From Acidimicrobiia bacterium (GTDB lineage Bacteria > Actinomycetota > Acidimicrobiia > Acidimicrobiales > Ilumatobacteraceae), in NCBI GenBank assembly GCA_013821025.1, contig JACDHN010000211.1, forward strand, positions 1-5,307: a stretch of 5,307 bases of DNA. The letters run 5' to 3'. Positions 1 through 4,748 of the stretch are shown here, one piece after another. Both the position numbers and the translations under genes were made by a program. The notes under the pieces were generated by a model that was not told the origin of the DNA, ran no database searches, and saw only the letters and a list, made by a program, of their open reading frames with translations. Each line of letters starts with the position of its first letter. Positions within the stretch are counted from its first letter, which is position 1.

Positions 1-197
1 TGGTTGAGCGCCAGGAACACGAAGTTGTTCACCGTGTTCGGCGCCTTCACGGCATCGAGGGCGATGACGATCTCACCGACAGACGTGTCGAGCGTGGCCG
101 TGTAGCGCTTGTCGGGATCGATGCCCATCTCGGGCGCCTCTGAGAACTTGCGCTGCTTCGAGGCCGACCCATCGAAGGGAGGAAAGGGGGTTGCCAT
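1..197 (-). CDS. Cyclophilin-type peptidyl-prolyl cis-trans isomerase, N-terminal part
   Basis: The minus strand reads from an ATG at 197-195 to the window edge, giving 65 residues with no stop; the C-terminus lies outside the window. After a charged N-terminal stretch comes PDKRYTATLDTSVGEIVIAL, then a segment containing APNTVNNFVFLAL. This is the first beta-hairpin and helix of cyclophilins (compare 'A.T..G.I...L....AP.TV.NF..L'). Cyclophilins catalyse cis-trans isomerisation of Xaa-Pro bonds and assist folding. The catalytic Arg/Phe/His residues lie further downstream and are not visible. There is no signal peptide or lipobox, so a cytoplasmic enzyme is inferred. The start is supported by family length before the first strand. 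No clear Shine-Dalgarno sits upstream; instead a TAGGGT box lies 8 nt before the ATG, which would suit leaderless transcription. The gene is separated from the upstream gene on the same strand by a palindromic element, so co-transcription is unlikely. Confidence 0.88.
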   Translation of the reverse strand, partial: MATPFPPFDGSASKQRKFSEAPEMGIDPDKRYTATLDTSVGEIVIALDAVKAPNTVNNFVFLALN

Positions 198-201
198 GAC
201 G

Positions 202-225
202 CCCGACCCTACCCCCACCTACCCC
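202..225 (-). other. Putative G-quadruplex motif just upstream of the cyclophilin start
   Basis: On the minus strand four G-runs follow one another: GGGG (225-222), GGGGG (216-212), GGG (209-207) and GGG (204-202). They are separated by loops of 5, 2 and 2 nt. This satisfies the usual G3+N1-7 pattern. The motif is on the coding strand of the cyclophilin gene and ends 4 nt before its ATG, so it could fold in the non-template DNA strand or, if transcribed, in the 5' leader. G-richness is common in this DNA, so function is not shown. Confidence 0.5.
206..211 (-). promoter_or_regulatory. Candidate -10 box (TAGGGT) for the cyclophilin gene
   Basis: TAGGGT on the minus strand (211 to 206) fits the actinobacterial TAnnnT -10 consensus and ends 8 nt before the ATG at 197. 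That spacing would place transcription start at or near the A of the start codon, giving a leaderless mRNA. No convincing -35 is seen. The box lies inside the G-quadruplex motif. Confidence 0.35.
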
Positions 226-232
226 ACCACCA

Positions 233-245
233 TCTGGGCGTGATC
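233..245 (+). repeat. Partial extra arm of the 47-bp palindromic element
   Basis: TCTGGGCGTGATC matches the left arm of the neighbouring element (TTCTGGGCGTCGATC) from its second base onward, apart from one missing C. It lies 13 nt before the intact copy and in the same orientation. It could be a decayed remnant or part of a local rearrangement. The match is short and could be chance. Bases 232-237 (ATCTGG) can also pair with 249-254 (CCAGAT) as a small hairpin. Confidence 0.35.
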
Positions 246-258
246 CTTCCAGATCCGT

Positions 259-305
259 TTCTGGGCGTCGATCTCGTCAACAGTCGCGACGATCCACGCC
301 CAGAA
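259..305 (+). repeat. 47-bp palindromic element, copy 1 (inverted relative to copy 2)
   Basis: The left arm TTCTGGGCGTCGATC (259-273) and right arm GATCCACGCCCAGAA (291-305) are complementary at 14 of 15 positions, separated by a 17-nt loop, TCGTCAACAGTCGCGAC. The element lies 3 bp past the stop codon of the DUF559 gene on the minus strand. It could therefore act as a hairpin terminator for that gene, although no T-run follows on that strand. When copy 2 is reverse-complemented, 40 of 47 bases agree, including 13 of 17 loop bases. The four loop differences are all transitions. Confidence 0.8.
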
Positions 306-308
306 CGC

Positions 309-1232
309 TCATGCGACGAGGGCGTGCGGCGCCCACCGCACGAGCGCCTTGCGGATGGCTCGCGCCGTCGCGGCTGGACACCTGACGACGTCACTGTACG
401 TGAAGCGGAGCGTGACGAACCCGGCCGCGGTGTGAGCGACGTCGCGCCGACGATCCCGGTCGAACGTCCGCCGATCGAGCCCGTGTGTCGCCCAGCCGTC
501 GCACTCGATCAGGATCGGTGTTCCGACGATGCGAAAGTCGACCTCGTAGCCGCCGATCACGGCATGAAACTCGACGGGCGGCAGTGCGAAGCGGCAGAAG
601 ATGTCACGCATCGCCAACTCGAGAACGCTGTCCGCCGGCTTCCCGCCGAGCATCCAATCGCCGAGCGCGTTGCGAAAGGCGACTACACCTGCACGTCCCC
701 GACCCGAGTGGCGGGCGATGCCGGAGTCGAGCGTCGCGACCGTAGCCAGCCGGCTGGACAGGACATGCCCGACCGCTCCCGGCACAGCGTCGGGATCAAT
801 GGCGCCGAGATCACACAGCGTCCGCACGACGTTGGTCGTCGGGATGCTCGCCCGATTGGCCGGCGCCAGGTCCTTGCGGTCCCTCGGTCGATGCACCACG
901 ATCCCCTCGCGCCGGTGGGAGCTGCGCTGTCGCTTGGGCAGTATGACGTCGATCGGGTCGGTCTCGGGTCGCGGAATCCCCCACAGACCTGCGGCCGTGC
1001 GATGCGACGCCAGCGCATCGGGTCCGGCTGCGAGGACACCGGCCGTGAGCCGCTGCAGCCTGGTCGGAGCACTCCCGACCACGCGCGACACACCCGGATA
1101 CAAGCGTTCGAGCAGTCCACGGTCATGGGCTCGGTACCAGCTGGCGACGCTGACGCCGGCGTGGCTGGCAGCTGCCATCGTGACGACACCGTGGTGTCGG
1201 GTTGCGAACGGTTCAACGCAACGCAGATCCAT
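309..1232 (-). CDS. AbiEi-like winged-helix / DUF559 (Vsr-like PD-(D/E)XK) nuclease-like protein
   Basis: This 307-residue protein has two parts. Residues about 5-52 (FATRHHGVVTMAAASHAGVS...LYPGVSRVVG) match the N-terminal winged helix found in AbiEi-type antitoxins. Residues about 200-297 match DUF559, a Vsr/PD-(D/E)XK-like endonuclease fold. Within that fold, E205 precedes the strand EVDFRI (D232), then LIECDGW (E243, D245), then the basic DRDRRRD helix (258-264) and a GFVTLRFTYSDV strand. The acidic residues expected for metal binding appear intact. The start ATG at 1232 follows an in-frame TAG 6 bp upstream; no Shine-Dalgarno is evident and Met19 is an alternative. DNA binding or cleavage is inferred from the fold. 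In AbiE type IV toxin-antitoxin systems the antitoxin pairs with an AbiEii nucleotidyltransferase, but none is encoded beside this gene, so the antitoxin label should not be taken literally. Inverted copies of a 47-bp palindrome flank it. Confidence 0.83.
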   Translation of the reverse strand: MDLRCVEPFATRHHGVVTMAAASHAGVSVASWYRAHDRGLLERLYPGVSRVVGSAPTRLQRLTAGVLAAGPDALASHRTAAGLWGIPRPETDPIDVILPKRQRSSHRREGIVVHRPRDRKDLAPANRASIPTTNVVRTLCDLGAIDPDAVPGAVGHVLSSRLATVATLDSGIARHSGRGRAGVVAFRNALGDWMLGGKPADSVLELAMRDIFCRFALPPVEFHAVIGGYEVDFRIVGTPILIECDGWATHGLDRRTFDRDRRRDVAHTAAGFVTLRFTYSDVVRCPAATARAIRKALVRWAPHALVA

Positions 1233-1278
1233 GTTCTACATGGAGGTGCGTCGACCTGCGATCCGGAACGCGCTCCCA

Positions 1279-1325
1279 TTCTGGGCGTCGATCGTTGCAA
1301 CTGCTGATGAGATCTGCGCCCAGAA
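1279..1325 (-). repeat. 47-bp palindromic element, copy 2 (inverted relative to copy 1)
   Basis: On the plus strand TTCTGGGCGTCGATC (1279-1293) faces GATCTGCGCCCAGAA (1311-1325) across a 17-nt loop. The arms pair at 13 of 15 positions, and one of the two remaining positions is a possible G-U wobble in plus-strand RNA. The loop read on the minus strand (TCATCAGCAGTTGCAAC) matches the plus-strand loop of copy 1 at 13 of 17 positions, against 6 of 17 in the direct orientation, so the copies are inverted. It begins 10 bp after the ugpB stop and could end the ugp transcript, though no T-run follows it. Confidence 0.8.
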
Positions 1326-1335
1326 CGTGATGGGG

Positions 1336-2868
1336 TTAGTTGCGGGCGTTGTAGTTGCGGATCAGGCGGTTGGACTGGGCGGCGGCTTCTTCGAGCGTGG
1401 CGGCTACGTCGGCCCCGCCGAAGATCGCTGACACGGCATCGGAGTTGACGGCGCGGATCTCGCGCAGCGGGCCGATCACGGGACCCGACGACGATGGGTC
1501 GTCGCTCGACGCCGTGAGCTGGTCGTAGGCGACCTTGAAGCGAGGATCGTCGCGGTACGTCTTCTTCAGCGGCTGCAGGTCGAGAGCGTCTGTGCGCACA
1601 GGCACATATCCGGTCTTGGAGGCCCAGAACGACTGCGCCTCCGCAGTCACGAGGTGCTGGATGTAGTCCCATGATGCTGCAGCCTCGGCGTCGCCCTGGT
1701 CGGCGACGATGTGCAGCGAGGCGCCGCCCACCAACACGCCCGGCTGCTCATCGGGTCCTGGCATCGGACCGATACCGAACTGGTCGGATGTGAGTCCGGG
1801 AATCAGGCCGCCGTCGAGCACCACCTTGATCGTGCCAAGCGCTGCCGACGTGCCGATGGTCATCGCCGCCGGGTTCTCCTGGTCAGCCAGCTTCAAGAAC
1901 GAGTCCTGGCCGCTCGGATTGGCGCCGACGTTCACGGCCAGCCCGTCCGCCACGAGTGACTGCACCTCGGTCAGCAGTTCGACGCCGAAGTCGTTGTTGT
2001 ACATGACCTGCGTCGCCGGGGCCGAGCGCCCGTTGGCGTTGTCGGCGAACAGCTCCTTGCCTTTGGAGAACCACTGTTCGAGGAACCACCCGCCGCCGTT
2101 GTCCTGGCCGGTGTCGAAGGCGATGCCGAAACGTGCCGCTCCGCTGTCGACGATCTTCTTCGAGTACTGGCGCAGCTCCGTCAGCGTCTGCGGCGGTTTC
2201 TCGGGATCGAGCCCTGCGTCTTCGAAGATCTTCTTGTTGTAGTAGAGGATCGGGTTGCTGACGTTGAACGGCATGCTCCACTGCACACCGCCCGTCTGGT
2301 ACGCGTTCAGCGCCCTTGGCAGGAACGCCGAGTCGTCGAACCCGGTCCCCTCGAAGCAGGCCCCGATCGGTACCGTGGAATCCGAGTCCGCCGTCTGCTG
2401 CACCATGTACTCCGGCATCTGCACGATCTCGGGACGTCCGCCGGGGCCGCTCTGGAAGTACTTGTCGATCGTCTCGTTGTAGCCGCCCTGGTTCTGCAGC
2501 GTGACCCGAACCTTGTCCTGGCCGGCGTTGTACTCGTTCGTCAGCTCGGTCAGGGCGTCCTCGAGCTCGTTGTTCATGCCGTGCCAGAACGTCAGCTCCA
2601 CCGTCCCCGACGCTTCCTCGAGCGCTTCGATAGGGCACGGCGGCAGGTCGGCCAGCGGCGTGGTCGTGGTCGTTGCCGGGATCGTCGTCGCCACCGATCC
2701 GTCGGGTCCGGCCGTTGGTGGCACCGGCACGGTGTCGGGCGGCGGCAGTCCGGCATCGAGGATCGACTCGCCCGATGAGCAGGCGACGGCGACAAGCGCG
2801 CCGGCGACCAGCACCCCGGCCCGCACCTGCCAGCCCCGCCGTTGATGCTGTTGGCGCATAGTGTTCAT
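1336..2868 (-). CDS. ugpB: UgpB-like extracellular solute-binding lipoprotein of a CUT1 ABC importer
   Basis: The product has 510 residues. It opens with a basic N-region and hydrophobic core ending AGALVAVAC, a lipobox with acylated Cys30, so the protein should be tethered to the outer face of the membrane. A Pro/Thr-rich linker (about 31-85) leads to the family-1 solute-binding fold. UgpB-like segments follow: VELTFWHGMNNELEDAL (90-106), MPFNVSNPILYYNKKIFEDA (199-218) followed by GLDPEKPP, GGASLHIV (381-388) and SKTGYVPVR (417-425). UgpB binds sn-glycerol-3-phosphate or glycerophosphodiesters; the exact ligand here is inferred, and another sugar is possible. The start ATG at 2868 overlaps the ugpE stop as ATGA, pointing to translational coupling; ATG at 2859, 9 nt after AAGGG, is an alternative. 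An upstream extension reading inside ugpE was rejected because it would lose the signal peptide. It is last in the operon and is followed by palindromic element copy 2. It is longer than the roughly 430-residue E. coli protein, largely because of the linker. Confidence 0.9.
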   Translation of the reverse strand: MNTMRQQHQRRGWQVRAGVLVAGALVAVACSSGESILDAGLPPPDTVPVPPTAGPDGSVATTIPATTTTTPLADLPPCPIEALEEASGTVELTFWHGMNNELEDALTELTNEYNAGQDKVRVTLQNQGGYNETIDKYFQSGPGGRPEIVQMPEYMVQQTADSDSTVPIGACFEGTGFDDSAFLPRALNAYQTGGVQWSMPFNVSNPILYYNKKIFEDAGLDPEKPPQTLTELRQYSKKIVDSGAARFGIAFDTGQDNGGGWFLEQWFSKGKELFADNANGRSAPATQVMYNNDFGVELLTEVQSLVADGLAVNVGANPSGQDSFLKLADQENPAAMTIGTSAALGTIKVVLDGGLIPGLTSDQFGIGPMPGPDEQPGVLVGGASLHIVADQGDAEAAASWDYIQHLVTAEAQSFWASKTGYVPVRTDALDLQPLKKTYRDDPRFKVAYDQLTASSDDPSSSGPVIGPLREIRAVNSDAVSAIFGGADVAATLEEAAAQSNRLIRNYNARN

Positions 2869-3710
2869 CCCTTGACTGCTCCGGCCGTCAAGCCTCTCAC
2901 GAGTTGGCGCTGGAAGATCAGCAGCACGAGGAAGATCGGGATGGCGGCGATGACCGTGCCAGCGATCACCAGGTTCGGCGTGTCGAGTGCCCGCGACTTC
3001 AGCAGCTTCAACCCGCTCTGGACGGTGCCGAAGTCCTCCTCGGTGGTGACGAGCGTCGGCCAGAGGTACATGTTCCACGTCGACAAGAACGAGAACAAGG
3101 CGAGCGCCCCGATGGTCGGGCGCACCAGTGGCACGGCGACGTGTCGTAGGAACCCGAGGTGGCCGACACCGTCGATCGTGGCCGCGTCCCTCATGTCGCG
3201 CGGCAGCGTCAGGAACACCTGGCGCATCAGGAACGTGCCGAACGCCGTGGCGAGGAACGGCACGGCCAAACCCTGGTACGAGTTGAGCCAGCCCAGCGAG
3301 TCGATGGTCTGACGGTTGACCACCAGCGTCGCCTCCAGCGGCACCAGCAACGTGGCCAGGAACAGCAGGAACAGCACGTTGCGTCCGGGGAACTCGATCA
3401 ACGAAAACGAGTACGCGGACAGCACCGACGTGATCACCTGTGCCACCGTCACGACCACGGCGACGACGAGACTGTTGAGCAGGAACCGGCCGAGCCGTCC
3501 CTCGGTCCAGGCATCGCGGAAGATGTCGAGGGTGAACGAATCCGGCACGAGCCGGTTGTCGAGCACCTTGTCGGCGGGCTTGAAGGCGGCGATCACCGTT
3601 GTGTAGATCGGGAACAGCACCAGCGCCGACAAGGCGATGAGCAACCCGTAGCGACCGACGGCGCGCCAGCCCGTCACCCGGTTCATCGCCGGGACGGCAC
3701 TAGTTGCCAT
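2865..3710 (-). CDS. ugpE: UgpE-like ABC transporter inner-membrane permease
   Basis: The 281-residue product is an MalG/UgpE-type permease with about six membrane helices. Segments visible near residues 20-42, 78-101, 112-132, 147-167, 200-222 and 246-267 are rich in Leu/Val/Ala. The cytoplasmic EAA loop, which docks onto the ATPase, is RDAATIDGVGHLGFLRHVAV (174-193), with Asp replacing the usual Glu. Other UgpE-like features are LNSYQGLAVPFLATAFGTFL, WNMYLWPTLVTT and the C-terminal LIFQRQLVRGL. Length equals the family norm. The start is set at ATG 3710, which has GGGGAGG (3727-3721) 10 nt upstream; a GTG at 3719 would be only 1 nt from that site. The gene overlaps ugpA by 11 bp and ugpB by 4 bp, so the three are surely co-transcribed. 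With UgpA it should form the translocation pore. Confidence 0.9.
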   Translation of the reverse strand: MATSAVPAMNRVTGWRAVGRYGLLIALSALVLFPIYTTVIAAFKPADKVLDNRLVPDSFTLDIFRDAWTEGRLGRFLLNSLVVAVVVTVAQVITSVLSAYSFSLIEFPGRNVLFLLFLATLLVPLEATLVVNRQTIDSLGWLNSYQGLAVPFLATAFGTFLMRQVFLTLPRDMRDAATIDGVGHLGFLRHVAVPLVRPTIGALALFSFLSTWNMYLWPTLVTTEEDFGTVQSGLKLLKSRALDTPNLVIAGTVIAAIPIFLVLLIFQRQLVRGLTAGAVKG

Positions 3711-4629
3711 AGTGCACACGCCTCCCCAGCCCCCGCAGCTGTACCAGGGCGAGTCCCATCAGCACGACGAACAGCCACACCGCGGTCGTGGCCTGCAGGC
3801 CGCCGTCGCTGCGCACCTCCGAGGTGTCGCCGTACACGAGGTACGTCACGGTGGTCGTGGAGTCCTGCGGTGCGGGACCGCCCGATGTCAGCAGGTCCAT
3901 CTCGCCGTACGCCTGGAACGCCCTGGTGGTGAGCACCACGACCACGAACAGCAGCGTCGGCCCGAGCAACGGCAGCGTCACGTTCCAGAACCGTCGCGTC
4001 CCCCCGGCGCCGTCGATGGTGGCCGCCTCGTGCAGGTCAGCCGGGATTCCCTGCAGGCCGGCCGTCACGAGGATGAACGTGAATCCGAGCCCGGCCCACA
4101 CCGACGACAGGGCGACCGAGCCGAGCGCCGTGCCGGGGTCGTTCAGCAGGCCCGGTTCCTTGACGACGGGGAACAGGTCGTTGATCCAACCGATGTTGGC
4201 GACGACGCCGAGGCTCGGTTCCAGCAGGAAGAACCACATCAGGCTGGCGACAGCGACCGACGTGGCCACGGTGGAGGAGAAGATGGCCCGGAAGACGCCG
4301 ATGCCTCCGAGGTACTTGTCGGCCAGCACGGCCAGGCCGACGCCGAGTGCCACGCCGAGCGGCACCACGATCAGCGTGAACTTGATGGTCACCCAGATGG
4401 CCTGCTGGAACTCCTCACTGCGCCACACGTCGGTGTACTGGCCCCAACCCGTGGTGTCGCAGTTCTTGCCCTGAGGGTTGCAGCGCTGACGGCCGAGCCA
4501 GATGGCTCGGATCAGTGGGTAGATGATGAACGTTCCGAGGATGACGGCCGATGGGGCCAGCATGAGCAGGCCGGTCGGCAGGTTCCGCCACCTCGCCGCA
4601 CGCCCCCGGTCGCTCGCCACCACCGACAA
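3700..4629 (-). CDS. ugpA: UgpA-like ABC transporter inner-membrane permease
   Basis: This 309-residue product is an MalF/UgpA-type permease. Six hydrophobic segments are apparent (about 20-44, 78-103, 112-136, 168-192, 224-243, 280-298). The conserved EAA loop HEAATIDGAGGTRRFWNVTL (200-219) is intact. The tail region with LTSGGP...STTTVTYLVY and the ending VQLRGLGRRVHYGN resembles E. coli UgpA. The first external loop carries Cys50 and Cys57, which could form a small disulfide loop. The open frame begins at TTG 4629; GTG at 4623 or 4620 are equally plausible because no Shine-Dalgarno is visible and a TACATT box (4633-4628) would suit a leaderless mRNA starting near 4620. It is the first gene of ugpA-ugpE-ugpB. 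No ATPase gene adjoins the operon in this window, so the energising subunit presumably comes from a shared MsiK/UgpC-like protein encoded elsewhere. Confidence 0.88.
   Translation of the reverse strand: MSVVASDRGRAARWRNLPTGLLMLAPSAVILGTFIIYPLIRAIWLGRQRCNPQGKNCDTTGWGQYTDVWRSEEFQQAIWVTIKFTLIVVPLGVALGVGLAVLADKYLGGIGVFRAIFSSTVATSVAVASLMWFFLLEPSLGVVANIGWINDLFPVVKEPGLLNDPGTALGSVALSSVWAGLGFTFILVTAGLQGIPADLHEAATIDGAGGTRRFWNVTLPLLGPTLLFVVVVLTTRAFQAYGEMDLLTSGGPAPQDSTTTVTYLVYGDTSEVRSDGGLQATTAVWLFVVLMGLALVQLRGLGRRVHYGN
3721..3727 (-). promoter_or_regulatory. Shine-Dalgarno site that decides the ugpE start
   Basis: GGGGAGG on the minus strand lies inside the end of ugpA. It is 10 nt before ATG 3710 but only 1 nt before GTG 3719. 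It is the strongest ribosome-binding site among the minus-strand genes and favours the ATG. Confidence 0.6.
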
Positions 4630-4633
4630 TGTA
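4628..4633 (-). promoter_or_regulatory. Candidate -10 box (TACATT) of the ugp operon
   Basis: TACATT on the minus strand (4633 to 4628) fits TAnnnT. It ends 7 nt before the GTG at 4620, a spacing suited to leaderless initiation. A clear -35 is not seen. If it is used, the TTG at 4629, which overlaps the box, would not be transcribed. Confidence 0.35.
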
Positions 4634-4640
4634 GGCGAGC

Positions 4641-4652
4641 CAGGGCGCCCTG
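4641..4652. promoter_or_regulatory. Perfect 12-bp palindrome, candidate operator for the ugp operon
   Basis: CAGGGCGCCCTG reads identically on both strands. It sits 7 bp upstream of the candidate ugp -10 box, in the -10/-35 spacer, where a bound repressor would block RNA polymerase. Carbohydrate importers of this type are often controlled by LacI- or GntR-type regulators, but no regulator gene is present in the window. The palindrome does not extend beyond 12 bp. Confidence 0.35.
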
Positions 4653-4675
4653 TGCCCGTCGTCCGCTGAGCAGGC

Positions 4676-4681
4676 TAGGGT
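4676..4681 (+). promoter_or_regulatory. Candidate -10 box (TAGGGT) for the secreted peptidase gene
   Basis: TAGGGT fits the TAnnnT pattern and would give a 5' leader of about 60 nt before ATG 4749. No good -35 lies 16-18 bp upstream. A TTGACC at 4687-4692 resembles a -35 but has no matching -10 downstream. Confidence 0.3.
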
Positions 4682-4734
4682 CCGTGTTGACCCCCCGGCT
4701 TCCGCAGCCGCCGCCGCCTGTTCATGGCGCTCCC

Positions 4735-4742
4735 GGGAAGAA
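4735..4742 (+). promoter_or_regulatory. Ribosome-binding site of the secreted peptidase gene
   Basis: GGGAAGAA lies 6 nt before ATG 4749 and supports that start codon. Confidence 0.5.
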
Positions 4743-4748
4743 CCACAA

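Noticed and set aside
259..305. Integron attC site
   Set aside because: The arms lack the GTTRRRY/RYYYAAC core sites, and cassettes would carry attC copies in direct rather than inverted orientation.
1265..1276. GGAACGCGCTCC as a LacI-family (CebR-like) operator
   Set aside because: It has a mismatch, lies between the ugpB end and the nuclease-like gene rather than in a sugar promoter, and no regulator is nearby.
240..1307. Long plus-strand open frames of up to 355 codons over the nuclease-like gene, including 601-1431
   Set aside because: They lie opposite a recognisable two-domain protein and show Arg/Pro/Ser-rich antisense composition with no family motifs. They are shadows of GC-rich codon usage.
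1623..1632. CCCAGAACGA inside ugpB resembling the repeat right arm
   Set aside because: Only a few bases match, there is no partner arm, and the stretch encodes conserved protein sequence.
2869..3078. N-terminal 70-codon extension of the ugpB frame
   Set aside because: The extension runs inside ugpE in another frame and would bury the lipoprotein signal peptide. The ATG at 2868 in the ATGA overlap is far better.
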